From positions 8,864-72,863 of the forward strand of contig NZ_NPEG01000016.1 in assembly GCF_002812045.1 (NCBI RefSeq): a stretch of 64,000 nt of DNA, in the 5' to 3' direction. This DNA is from Leptospira haakeii. GTDB lineage: Bacteria; Spirochaetota; Leptospiria; Leptospirales; Leptospiraceae. The notes under the pieces were generated by a model. That model made no database searches. It was given only the letters and a program-made list of their open reading frames with translations, and was not told the DNA's origin. The first letter of the stretch is position 1, and each line of letters opens with the position of its first letter. Made by a program: the position numbers and the translations under genes. This document shows positions 9,913-17,609 of this stretch, piece after piece.

Positions 9913-9993
9913 AGGTGGTGTCCCTTTTTTTAGCTCCGCACCCTCAAGCGGCAGTCGCGGCCCTTTATGTTTGGAAGGCCGCTTTATAAAACC

Positions 9994-10560
9994 TTATTTA
10001 TTGACCCTCTCCACATAGGTAAGATCTCTCAAGTCGATCCGGATAGAATCACCTTGTTTGATAAAAATAGGTACGTTAATCTCTCCGCCAGTTTCTACAG
10101 TTACTCTTTTGAGAGCGGTTCCAGAGGTATCACCTTTGAGACCTTCTTCTGCATAAGTTACTTGGAGGATTGCAAAGTTTGGAGGAGTCACTCCGATTGG
10201 TTTACCTTCATAGAAAGAAACTTCCATAGCAGTTTCCTCTTTTAAGAATGGTAGGATATCCTCTAAGTATTCTTTGGAAACCGGAAGTTGCTCGAAATCG
10301 TTAGTGTCCATGAAGATGATATCATCACCCTCGGAGTAACAGATAGTCATCTGTCTCTTTTCCAATTCTACGGACTCTAATTTTTCCGCAGCCTTGAAGG
10401 TCCTTTCGATAGAGCTACTGCGGACCAAGTTCTTTAATTTTGTGCGGATAAAGGCAGAACCTTTTCCCGGATTCACGAATTCGCTTTTTACAACGGAATA
10501 AAGTTCTCCTTCTACTTTGAGAACCATTCCTTTTCTAACTTCAGTGATGCCTAAGTTCAT
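9994..10560 (-). CDS. efp: Elongation factor P
   Basis: This 188-residue protein is full-length EF-P, which binds ribosomes stalled at polyproline stretches and stimulates peptide-bond formation. The KOW-like N-terminal domain has the modification loop NPGKGSAF with Lys33, the residue that EpmA beta-lysylates in many bacteria. The C-terminal OB domains end in a typical DLRDLTYVERV. A KamA-type aminomutase (12307) and epmA (45552) are both in this window, so Lys33 is probably modified. It is the first gene of the minus-strand run followed by mtnD. The start ATG lies 179 bases from the divergent PstS-like gene. Confidence 0.97.
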   Translation of the reverse strand: MNLGITEVRKGMVLKVEGELYSVVKSEFVNPGKGSAFIRTKLKNLVRSSSIERTFKAAEKLESVELEKRQMTICYSEGDDIIFMDTNDFEQLPVSKEYLEDILPFLKEETAMEVSFYEGKPIGVTPPNFAILQVTYAEEGLKGDTSGTALKRVTVETGGEINVPIFIKQGDSIRIDLRDLTYVERVNK

Positions 10561-10738
10561 AAACGACCTAAATAAAAAATACGCTACTTCTATATCCTTG
10601 CGGGAAGGCCGGGTGTCAAGCGATGTACTCCGGCTCTCTCGTTAATTGTAATATTTCAGGACCAAAATCCGTTCGACTTTTACCCTTATAAGAGGAGAAT
10701 CCCCTTTTGGAAAAGATTTCCGGAGAACCAAAGACTCG

Positions 10739-11647
10739 ATGAAACAAAAATTAACGCTCTTACTCCTTCTGTTTACCGTCCTAACGGTTGCCAATTGTAA
10801 AAAAGAACCCTTACTGATTACAGGCTCCGAAACCATGCACACTTTGCTGAACGTGGTAGCAGCTGGATATGCTAAGAAGAATTCTAATGTAGAAGTGACC
10901 GTCCAAGGAGGAGGTTCCTTTGAAGGGATTGAAAAATTATTCGATGGCAAGACGGATATAGCCGCTTCTTCCAGACCATTAACTCCGGAAGAACAAACCC
11001 AGTTCGAAAGAAAAGGGAGATTCGAAAATGTGCTGATCGGTTATGATGGGATCGCTGTAGTAGTGAATCCAGCAAACTCTGTTTCTAAACTTACCTTAGA
11101 ACAGATCTCCAAAATATTCTCCGGAGATATAAAAGATTGGTCTCAAGTAGGCGGAAAGCCCGGACCGATCCATGTAGTCCTTCGAAATGATAAGAGCGGA
11201 ACTGCGGCTTACTTCGAAACTCACATTTTAAGACAGAGAGACTTGGGAGAAAAAGAATACCAAACTTTTAAGAAGAAAGAATTTACGAATGATTCCAAGG
11301 TAGTTGCGGATAATGATGAAATGGCAGATCTGATCGAGAAAGATATTGCCTCCGTCGGATTTATGGGAATGGGAAGCGCGCAGATCCAGAACAAAGGAAA
11401 AGTAAAAGCGGTTCCTTATTCCAAAACCGGAAAAGATCCTTTTGTGGAGCCGAGCATCCAAAACGTTTCCGAAAGAAAATACAAACTCTCTAGAGGATTG
11501 TACCTATTTTATCTCTCCGACAGAGGTAAAAAAATTGATGAGTTCATTACTTATATCACTTCGGAAGAAGGACAGACTATGGTGCTGAAAAGTGGCTATT
11601 TAAGAAGTACTTTAAGTACAGTAGAAGTAGAAGCGACCAAGCCATAA
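10739..11647 (+). CDS. PstS-like phosphate-binding lipoprotein
   Basis: This 302-residue periplasmic binding protein is of the PstS/PBP-like type. A short signal peptide ends in a lipobox (LTVANC, Cys about 21), so it should be lipid-anchored. The opening ITGSETMHTLLNVVAAGY and the later RNDKSGTAAYFETHIL match the phosphate-contacting segments of the family, and the length is usual. No pstC, pstA or pstB gene is next to it. It may deliver phosphate to a transporter encoded elsewhere or act as a sensor. The 178-base divergent gap to efp should carry its promoter, but I see no convincing -35/-10 pair. Confidence 0.85.
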   Translation: MKQKLTLLLLLFTVLTVANCKKEPLLITGSETMHTLLNVVAAGYAKKNSNVEVTVQGGGSFEGIEKLFDGKTDIAASSRPLTPEEQTQFERKGRFENVLIGYDGIAVVVNPANSVSKLTLEQISKIFSGDIKDWSQVGGKPGPIHVVLRNDKSGTAAYFETHILRQRDLGEKEYQTFKKKEFTNDSKVVADNDEMADLIEKDIASVGFMGMGSAQIQNKGKVKAVPYSKTGKDPFVEPSIQNVSERKYKLSRGLYLFYLSDRGKKIDEFITYITSEEGQTMVLKSGYLRSTLSTVEVEATKP

Positions 11648-11712
11648 ATTCCGATTTTCTTTCCGAAAAAAGGTTGCGAAAGCCGTTTTGTTCCGTCTAA
11701 GTTTAGATAGAT

Positions 11713-12033
11713 ATGAAGCGGCTTTGGCTTTTACCTCTGATCTTATTCATGGTACTCGCCCTCTTCAGTGAGGTCGTGGCCAGAGATTATAGTACCGCCA
11801 AAAGTTATTCCTTCCAAAAAAAATCAAGAACCCAATCTTTTAGAGATGGTGATGACCAAGGACTTCCTTCCTTATTCTCAATGAGTGCAGATGATGCAGT
11901 CATAGGATTAATCACCAAATTCTCTCAGACAGCATCCGGATCAAAAAGTAGTCTTCTTCCGAATGATTCAGGTCGCAATTTTTACTTTCACGCCCTAGCA
12001 TATCGTTATCTTTTCCTTCCCCCTCCGGTCTGA
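11713..12033 (+). CDS. Small exported hypothetical protein
   Basis: This 106-residue protein has a clear signal peptide (positively charged MKR, hydrophobic core, likely cleavage after VVA near residue 23). The mature part of about 83 residues is polar and Ser/Phe-rich with no family that I recognise. It follows the PstS-like gene by 65 bases on the same strand. It is probably periplasmic or surface exposed. No cysteine follows the signal, so it is not a lipoprotein. Confidence 0.55.
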   Translation: MKRLWLLPLILFMVLALFSEVVARDYSTAKSYSFQKKSRTQSFRDGDDQGLPSLFSMSADDAVIGLITKFSQTASGSKSSLLPNDSGRNFYFHALAYRYLFLPPPV

Positions 12034-12217
12034 CCGGTTTTCATTCTGTAAGTCCTCGGGAGAACTTTTCCCCGTAAAAAGCATGAAGTGCGGTTTCGGG
12101 CAAAAATTCCGCTTCGGCAAAAATAGAAAACGGGAAATCTAGCTCATCCTTCTCCTAAGTCTCCAACTTTAATAGATGGGCATTCTCCTCGAGGTTATAT
12201 AAATAAACGACTCGAAT

Positions 12218-12249
12218 GGAAACCTATGTTTGGTTTCCTTCTTTTTTAT
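12218..12249 (+). terminator. Intrinsic terminator or attenuator ahead of the KamA-type gene
   Basis: A perfect 7-bp stem GGAAACC/GGTTTCC (12218-12224 with 12232-12238) closes a 7-base loop and is followed by TTCTTTTTTAT. This is a textbook Rho-independent terminator. It lies 185 bases after the preceding stop and 58 bases before the TTG start of the aminomutase gene, so it could end an upstream transcript or attenuate the downstream gene. The rest of the 273-base gap shows no riboswitch that I can identify. Confidence 0.75.
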
Positions 12250-12306
12250 ACGGATACTCGGTTGACTGGAATTGCAGGCATGAGAATCCATCAGTAAGAG
12301 GGCTTC

Positions 12307-13416
12307 TTGGAACTCGTTTCCTCACATTTAAAACAAAAGACTGTTTCCGAGCCGGAATGGTTGGATTGGAAATGGCAAATCCAAAATCGGATCAAAGATG
12401 GATCCGAACTGGGAAATTATATCCACATAAGTTCCGAGGAAAAAGAAGCATTGCTCGCTTGCTCAGAAGTGTTCAGCTTCTCCGCTACTCCTTATTATTT
12501 GAATCTCGCAGATCCTGAAGATCCAAACTGCCCTATCAGATTACAGGTCTTACCAAGAAAGGAAGAGCTACATACTAGAGCCTGGGATAGAAGAGATCCG
12601 TTGGCAGAAGAATCCTATATGCCGGTTAAAGGAGTAACACATCGTTATCCGGATAGAGCACTTTGGTATTTATCTCATGTATGTGCAGTCTATTGTAGAT
12701 TCTGCACTAGAAAAAGAAAGGTATCTCAATCTGCGGGAACTCCAGGTATTGAAGACTGGAAAGATGCATTACGTTATTTTCGAGAACATACAGAAATTAA
12801 AGAAGTGATCCTCTCAGGAGGAGATCCTTTAAATCTTTCTGATTCCAAACTGGATTATCTACTAGGCGAATTAAAATCTATTCCACATATCAATCAGGTT
12901 CGTATTCATACGAGATACCCTGTTACACTTCCTATGAGGATTACGTCGGAACTCTGTCAGGTGCTCAAAAAACATTTTCCGATCTATCTGGTAACACATT
13001 TCAATCATTCCAAAGAGCTTACTGAGCTGGTAAAAGAAAGGATCGGGATGCTCGTGAAAGAAGGTGCAGTTACTGTCCTAAACCAGGCTGTACTTTTGAA
13101 AGGGATCAATAATTCTGTAGAAGCTTTGACAGATTTATTCTACGGACTGACCAAAATCGGGATCAAACCGTATTATTTGCACCAATGCGACGAGGTATTC
13201 GGATCTTCTCATTTTAGGGTCCCTATAGAAGAAGGTGTGGAACTCATGAAACAGATCCGGGGAAGTATCAGCGGACTAAGTGTTCCACTATATGTAGTGG
13301 ATCTAACTGGTGGAGGAGGAAAAGTACCTCTACCTGCGAACTATTTGGAAGAGACCAAAACTTCTTCTTATGTATTCCGAAATTATAAAGGAGATCTGTA
13401 TGAGATCGGTTTTTAG
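12307..13416 (+). CDS. KamA-family radical SAM lysine 2,3-aminomutase
   Basis: This 369-residue radical SAM enzyme starts at TTG (12307) behind a weak AGAGG. The cluster motif is Cys126-x3-Cys130-x2-Cys133 in CAVYCRFCTRKRK, followed by the glycine-rich SAM site SGGDPL. The end of the barrel reads VVDLTGGGGK, with Asp332 as the likely lysine-binding Asp and Lys339 as the PLP Lys; this is like clostridial KamA and unlike E. coli EpmB. It ends soon after, without KamA's C-terminal zinc-binding oligomerisation extension. It should convert lysine to beta-lysine using PLP, a 4Fe-4S cluster and SAM. Because EF-P and EpmA are nearby, it may supply beta-lysine for EF-P; the stereochemistry of the product cannot be read. 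Confidence 0.88.
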   Translation: MELVSSHLKQKTVSEPEWLDWKWQIQNRIKDGSELGNYIHISSEEKEALLACSEVFSFSATPYYLNLADPEDPNCPIRLQVLPRKEELHTRAWDRRDPLAEESYMPVKGVTHRYPDRALWYLSHVCAVYCRFCTRKRKVSQSAGTPGIEDWKDALRYFREHTEIKEVILSGGDPLNLSDSKLDYLLGELKSIPHINQVRIHTRYPVTLPMRITSELCQVLKKHFPIYLVTHFNHSKELTELVKERIGMLVKEGAVTVLNQAVLLKGINNSVEALTDLFYGLTKIGIKPYYLHQCDEVFGSSHFRVPIEEGVELMKQIRGSISGLSVPLYVVDLTGGGGKVPLPANYLEETKTSSYVFRNYKGDLYEIGF

Positions 13417-13948
13417 AATTGCCATTCTACTCTTAGCCACCTTGGCCATCTCAGAATGCAAAAGCCATCAGGAAAATCCGACCTCGGTCGTAGCTGAAAA
13501 TCCGTCGGCACTTCGACTCAATTACGATGTAGTATATTATACAGGCGGACATTCCGTTTTACTTAACTCAGGAAGATTATTCGCCAGGGGACTATTTTAC
13601 GAATGTAAAATATCCGACACGAATTCCAGTTTCGAAAGTTTCCGGGCCTCTTCTTACACTGAGGATAATTCCAACGATTTCAGACAATTGGTATCCGAAA
13701 CAGACCAGTCAAAATTCAATTCCAGACAATTCCAATATTTCCCAATCGGGGAAAATTCCAGGGCCACGGTATTTTCAGGCTGCGTCAAAGGATCCGGAGC
13801 GGAAAAATGTTACGTCCGTTGGGAGTGGCAAAAAGAAGCGTTTATATTCGTGTTTGAAACCCAGTTGGAAAACAAAAAAGGACTAGGCACCGCGGAATTA
13901 GGAAAAGAATTCCACGAATTCGTAAGCCGGGGAATAAAAGCGTTTTAA
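13400..13948 (+). CDS. Putative lipoprotein, unknown function
   Basis: I place the start at the ATG at 13400, behind AAAGGAG, giving 182 residues and a 17-base overlap with the aminomutase gene. An in-frame ATG at 13310 lies inside that gene and is less likely. The N-terminus is a signal peptide with a relaxed lipobox (AISEC, Cys 20) typical of spirochete lipoproteins. The mature part has a few cysteines (YECKI, SGCVKGSG, KCYVRWEW) and ends in a helix. No family is recognised. Translational coupling to the aminomutase is likely, but a functional link is not obvious. Confidence 0.7.
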   Translation: MRSVFRIAILLLATLAISECKSHQENPTSVVAENPSALRLNYDVVYYTGGHSVLLNSGRLFARGLFYECKISDTNSSFESFRASSYTEDNSNDFRQLVSETDQSKFNSRQFQYFPIGENSRATVFSGCVKGSGAEKCYVRWEWQKEAFIFVFETQLENKKGLGTAELGKEFHEFVSRGIKAF

Positions 13949-14026
13949 AAGTGTATTTTCTTGACCGATTTTGATCCGGAAAGTATGTTATCCGGCGGGG
14001 AGAAGAGATCCCGAGGATAAGATAGA

Positions 14027-14233
14027 ATGTGGTTAAAATTGGGGGATACCGAGGTCATTAATCTAGACTATATCTCCTCCATCAAAAAGAACATGGCGGC
14101 AAACTCGATAGAGATCACCTACCATGACTTCAATCACGTAAAATCGCTTCCCTTCGGAGATCCGGAAGATAGAGATCGGGCCTACAAAGCCATTTTGGAA
14201 AACCTTTCCAGGATGCGTTTGTTTTTCGAATAG
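14027..14233 (+). CDS. Small conserved-type hypothetical protein
   Basis: This 68-residue soluble protein, MWLKLGDTEVINLDY onward, has alternating hydrophobic beta-strand pattern and a C-terminal helix. GAGGA lies upstream of the ATG at a usable distance. There is no signal peptide or membrane segment. It resembles the short conserved hypotheticals of Leptospira; function unknown. Confidence 0.6.
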   Translation: MWLKLGDTEVINLDYISSIKKNMAANSIEITYHDFNHVKSLPFGDPEDRDRAYKAILENLSRMRLFFE

Positions 14234-14282
14234 TATATCTTCTAATAGTCCTAAGAGCAGAGACCAAAGCGATTCAAAAGCC

Positions 14283-15038
14283 ATGGAACGAATTAAAGAA
14301 AATCTATCCAGCGTCTCCTCCCTAAAACCATTCGAACTCATATTTTTCGGTTCCAGACAAAGAGGAGAAGGAGACGAATCCTCCGACTTCAACTTCCTGG
14401 TACTTGCAGATCCTTCCGATCAACTCAAAGGAAATTTTATCCGAGAGATCAATCGAGCAATGGAGCCTCTCCAAAGCCAGGGACAGGTAAACTTACTGGC
14501 TGCAGACTGGGACGGGTTCCGTACTAGGATGCGAAGTTACGACCCAGGAGCTATCCATATCTGCGAATTGGGCGAACCATACTTCGGTTCAGAATATTTT
14601 CCAGTCATCAAAGAAGAATGGGATAAACTTAAATCAGAGCCTATCGACGGAAACACCGCAAGCAAATATTTAAGAAAACGTTATAGATTCTATAAAGGTA
14701 TTGTTCCTCGCAATACTAAGGAAGACGTAGTCCGGATGGAAAGACTACTAACAGTCTATCTCCAAAATTGGATGTTCCGACATATCGAAGATCTTGGGAT
14801 CGCAGAGATAGTAAACTCGGATATCCCTTCCAGAATCGGGCCAATGTTTCGTGCGCTTTATTCAAAAGAAGCCAAAGGAAACACTTTGGAACTGCTCGAA
14901 CTATATGAAGAAGTTCTAAAATTGAAAAAGGAACTACGTTCTCCAGAATCCCCTTTCTCCGTGGAAAGATTCAACCAACTCAAAGAAACTCTCCGCTTCG
15001 AAGAAAAAGAGATCCGAATTCTAAAACTGAACTATTGA
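14283..15038 (+). CDS. MNT-type nucleotidyltransferase-fold protein with altered active site
   Basis: The first 45 residues match the minimal nucleotidyltransferase signature: Gly23-Ser24, then SSDFNFLV. The canonical pattern is GS-x10-DxD, but the second Asp is Asn37 here (DFN instead of DID), so metal binding is likely weakened. The remaining 200 residues are mostly helical and charged. Such proteins modify small molecules, nucleic acids or partner toxins with nucleotides; no HEPN partner gene is adjacent. The gene follows the 68-residue protein by 49 bases. It could be a degenerate or non-catalytic family member. Confidence 0.6.
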   Translation: MERIKENLSSVSSLKPFELIFFGSRQRGEGDESSDFNFLVLADPSDQLKGNFIREINRAMEPLQSQGQVNLLAADWDGFRTRMRSYDPGAIHICELGEPYFGSEYFPVIKEEWDKLKSEPIDGNTASKYLRKRYRFYKGIVPRNTKEDVVRMERLLTVYLQNWMFRHIEDLGIAEIVNSDIPSRIGPMFRALYSKEAKGNTLELLELYEEVLKLKKELRSPESPFSVERFNQLKETLRFEEKEIRILKLNY

Positions 15039-15062
15039 GATCTGGTTGTTTTTGAAAAACCG

Positions 15063-15086
15063 CCCCCACCCTGCTTTGGGAGGGGG
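15063..15086. terminator. GC-rich hairpin after the nucleotidyltransferase-like gene
   Basis: CCCCCACCC (15063-15071) pairs with GGGAGGGGG (15078-15086) around a TGCTTT loop, with one A-A mismatch. It begins 25 bases after the stop at 15038 and is preceded by TTGTTTTTG. There is no T-run directly after it on the plus strand, so it may be a pause or processing hairpin. Confidence 0.55.
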
Positions 15087-15163
15087 GAGTGGCCCGTGGG
15101 ACCGTCCGGGATCTCTAATATCACAAAAACATTATTCTTACAATCGATATTCTTCGGATAATC

Positions 15164-15181
15164 TTGTAGGAGCTCCTACAA
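15164..15181. terminator. Perfect 18-bp palindrome overlapping a stop codon
   Basis: TTGTAGGAGCTCCTACAA is an exact palindrome followed by ATTTTTC on the plus strand. It overlaps the stop codon of the convergent SGNH gene (15176). It could act as a bidirectional terminator. Its centre differs by one base from the GTAGGAACTCC motif found repeatedly after 38 kb. Confidence 0.55.
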
Positions 15182-15931
15182 ATTTTTCTTAGAAAAATTC
15201 TTTACGGCAACAGCCAAGATCGAGTCTGCAATTTCTTCACCCCAAATAGAACAACCTTCTATGGAAGGATGAAATCCATCCGAACAAAAGATCCCTTCCG
15301 GAGCAATGGATCCGATCTTTCTCATCGGAATATGAAATACATTTTCTAATTTCGTGGAAAGATAGGAAGAAGCCTGGTCCAAAAGCCTAGCCTTCCAACC
15401 TAAAACAAATCTCATAGTCTTAGGCAAGGCTGGGAAAATACCAAGTGGTGGAACTCCTGCAATAAATACTGGAGTGTTCGGATATTTTGCCCTACAAAGA
15501 TCAATCATATCCTGTAGATCGGAAGACCATTTTTTCTGGGAGTTCAATTTTACTACATCATTCGCACCTAAAGCAAGAACGATCGCATCCGGAAAAGATT
15601 CAGGCAAACGAGATCCAAACTTCTCCTTTGCCTCTTCTAAAGTGATCCCACTTTGTCCGATCGCTTTCCAAAAGATCTTTCTTCCACTCTTGTTTTTAAG
15701 AGCAGAAGCAATTTGGCCAGTCAGAGAACTTTTATAATCTGGAATTCCTACACCTGCAACGGTAGATTCTCCCAAAACCAAAAGATAGAATGGGTTAGAA
15801 CCAGGAAATTCCCCGAAGTCAGGGCCAGAAGCTTCCGGCAAACGAGGGATCGTTTTACGAGCCTTCAACCCCTGCCATAAAAGCAGAGGCGATAAGAGAA
15901 GGCTCGTAGTATAAAATGGGACCTCTTTCAT
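15176..15931 (-). CDS. SGNH/GDSL-type hydrolase
   Basis: This 251-residue protein has an N-terminal hydrophobic segment and the SGNH blocks: GES with Ser56 in LVLGESTVAG, the Asn block LALGANDV, and the Asp-x-x-His block DGFHPS (Asp218, His221). These support an esterase, lipase or acyl-hydrolase active outside the membrane or anchored to it. The substrate is unknown. Its stop overlaps a perfect palindrome, and it starts 10 bases downstream of the CrtI-like gene, so the two are probably co-transcribed and under the divergent TetR protein. Confidence 0.82.
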   Translation of the reverse strand: MKEVPFYTTSLLLSPLLLWQGLKARKTIPRLPEASGPDFGEFPGSNPFYLLVLGESTVAGVGIPDYKSSLTGQIASALKNKSGRKIFWKAIGQSGITLEEAKEKFGSRLPESFPDAIVLALGANDVVKLNSQKKWSSDLQDMIDLCRAKYPNTPVFIAGVPPLGIFPALPKTMRFVLGWKARLLDQASSYLSTKLENVFHIPMRKIGSIAPEGIFCSDGFHPSIEGCSIWGEEIADSILAVAVKNFSKKNL

Positions 15932-15940
15932 TAGAATTTT

Positions 15941-17524
15941 CTAATTTCTTAATTCTCTCAGTAGATTTGCGTTGCCGGTCACTGCCAGAGCAGCGGCTAA
16001 GCCTCCCATCATCGCACCCGCAATTCCCGGAGAAGCAGCATCCGCACCGGTTAAATATAAACCTTCAACCGGAGTTCTTACGTCAAACCAAGGACTTTTT
16101 TCCTTCTTATATCTTTCCGGCACACAGGCCAAACCATAGATTGCACCGTCCGGGTGAGAAGTAAAATGTTCATTCGTGATCGGAGTAGAAAGTTCCGCAA
16201 ATTCGACTAACTTAGTAAGACCTGGAAATCTGGACTCCAATGTGGTCAGGATTCGATTAATGATCCTTTCCTTGAAATCTTTATATTCTTCTCCCCTCTT
16301 CTTCCAAGGTTCGTCTTTCCATTCTGCAAAATTAGCATAATCTGTGAATGTGATCACATCCATAGTATGAGACTTAGCTTCCGGATTTTTTAAACTCGGG
16401 AAAGAAAGATATAGATTCGGTATCTCATCACTTTCAGAAAGCCAATCATTTCTTTCGGAAAAATTCTTATCATGATCAGGAGAAGAGAAGATCCAATAGT
16501 TTTCCCCACTAAATCCGAATTTTGCAGGGCTCTCGGAAAGGCCAAGATAGAGGCAAATGCTTGTAGTCATTTTTTCTCTATTATAAAAATCTTTTAAATC
16601 CTTTCTGAAAGATATCGGAAATGAATCAGGGATCAATTTTGTATAAGTAGGATAAGCTCCCGCGCATGAGATCACCACCGGAGCGAAAAAGTCCCGCTCA
16701 TGCCCTTCTCCTCTTAGCGCTTTCGCCTTAACCCCTATTGCCTTTCCATCCTTGATCAGGATTTCTTTTGCTTCAACAGAAGATAGGACAGCACCACCAT
16801 TTTCTTGAAGGATCGGTTCTATCGTATCGAAAATTTTACCGGCGCCACCTACCGGATAATAGCCTCCGTTAATATAATGCTGCACGAGTGTAGCATGCAT
16901 CGCAAAAGCAACTTTAGAAGGAGGAAGACCATAATCTCCCCATTGGGCGGCTAAAATCCCCTTCAAGTCTTCGCTCTTGAAATTTTTATCGAAATAATCC
17001 TTGAGAGTTACTACATTTCCTTCTCCCAAGATTCCAATAAGAGAATCCAAAGGAGGAGGAGAAAGTCTCATCATGATTGCTTTTCCGAAAAGAACCGAAA
17101 TTTTTCTAATATCCTTTAAATATCTTTCGATTGCTTCCTCTTCTTCAGGAAATGCATTGATTAGATCCGATCTGAACTTTTCCGGATCTCCATAGATATC
17201 GAATTTTCGGGAAGGAAAAACCAAACGTTCGAAAGGATCTGGCATTCTTTTCCAAACGAGTTGGCCGCGAGTGATCTTATCCGAGATCTTCTTACAAAGT
17301 CCACCTTCGTGCATATCACCTACATAGTGAATTCCCACATCCCAATGGTATTTTCCCTGCTTTCTTTGAAATTCATGAGTAAAGCCGCCCGGTTGAAAAT
17401 GTTTTTCCAAAACCAGAACTTTCTTACCGGCAGATTGGGCCAAAAGACTTGCTGTGGTTAGGCTCCCCATTCCGGAACCTATAAATATAATATCGAATTC
17501 GTTTCCTACTTGATCAATATTCAT
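15941..17524 (-). CDS. CrtI/carotenoid-isomerase-like FAD-dependent oxidoreductase
   Basis: This is a flavoprotein of about 527 residues. The N-terminus has the Rossmann FAD motif IGSGMGSLTTASLLAQ and LVLEKHFQPGGFTHEF, typical of phytoene desaturase, carotenoid isomerase and retinol saturase relatives. The C-terminus has the matching FAD segment LYLTGADAASPGIAGAM. I prefer the ATG at 17524 (AAGAGG eight bases upstream) over a TTG at 17530. The product could act on carotenoids or other polyunsaturated lipids. A divergent TetR gene with an operator between the two start sites suggests lipid- or ligand-controlled expression. Confidence 0.83.
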   Translation of the reverse strand: MNIDQVGNEFDIIFIGSGMGSLTTASLLAQSAGKKVLVLEKHFQPGGFTHEFQRKQGKYHWDVGIHYVGDMHEGGLCKKISDKITRGQLVWKRMPDPFERLVFPSRKFDIYGDPEKFRSDLINAFPEEEEAIERYLKDIRKISVLFGKAIMMRLSPPPLDSLIGILGEGNVVTLKDYFDKNFKSEDLKGILAAQWGDYGLPPSKVAFAMHATLVQHYINGGYYPVGGAGKIFDTIEPILQENGGAVLSSVEAKEILIKDGKAIGVKAKALRGEGHERDFFAPVVISCAGAYPTYTKLIPDSFPISFRKDLKDFYNREKMTTSICLYLGLSESPAKFGFSGENYWIFSSPDHDKNFSERNDWLSESDEIPNLYLSFPSLKNPEAKSHTMDVITFTDYANFAEWKDEPWKKRGEEYKDFKERIINRILTTLESRFPGLTKLVEFAELSTPITNEHFTSHPDGAIYGLACVPERYKKEKSPWFDVRTPVEGLYLTGADAASPGIAGAMMGGLAAALAVTGNANLLRELRN

Positions 17525-17549
17525 TGACAAAACCTCTTATTCGCATTCA

Positions 17550-17568
17550 ATGTGAACACTGAACACAT
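17550..17568. promoter_or_regulatory. Putative TetR operator
   Basis: ATGTGAACACTGAACACAT has perfect 5-base arms (ATGTG/CACAT) around a 9-base centre with further near-symmetry. It lies between the flavoprotein gene and the divergent TetR gene and covers the -35 region of the putative tetR promoter, which is the classic arrangement for an autoregulated TetR repressor. Confidence 0.6.
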
Positions 17569-17581
17569 TCAGTTTTATAAT
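17553..17581 (+). promoter_or_regulatory. Putative sigma-70 promoter of the TetR gene
   Basis: TGAACA (17553-17558) and a perfect TATAAT (17576-17581) are separated by 17 bases. Transcription would start around 17588, about 20 bases before the ATG. Confidence 0.55.
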
Positions 17582-17609
17582 TTCACCCTTTAATGTAATA
17601 CATGTCAAC

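Noticed and set aside
9899..9993. SAM riboswitch ahead of mtnD
   Set aside because: The gap is only 95 bases and lacks SAM-I or SAM-II conserved words; hairpins there fit the end of efp.
9967..10245. Plus-strand frame antisense to efp
   Set aside because: It is a shadow of the conserved EF-P coding sequence.
12034..12306. Lysine riboswitch ahead of the lysine aminomutase
   Set aside because: None of the conserved lysine-box words that I know are present; only a terminator is clear.
12216..12518. Plus-strand frame overlapping the aminomutase start
   Set aside because: It overlaps the well-supported radical SAM gene and has no family pattern.
13310..13399. N-terminal extension of the lipoprotein gene to an ATG at 13310
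   Set aside because: The extension would lie within the aminomutase gene and would hide the signal peptide; the ATG at 13400 has AAAGGAG.
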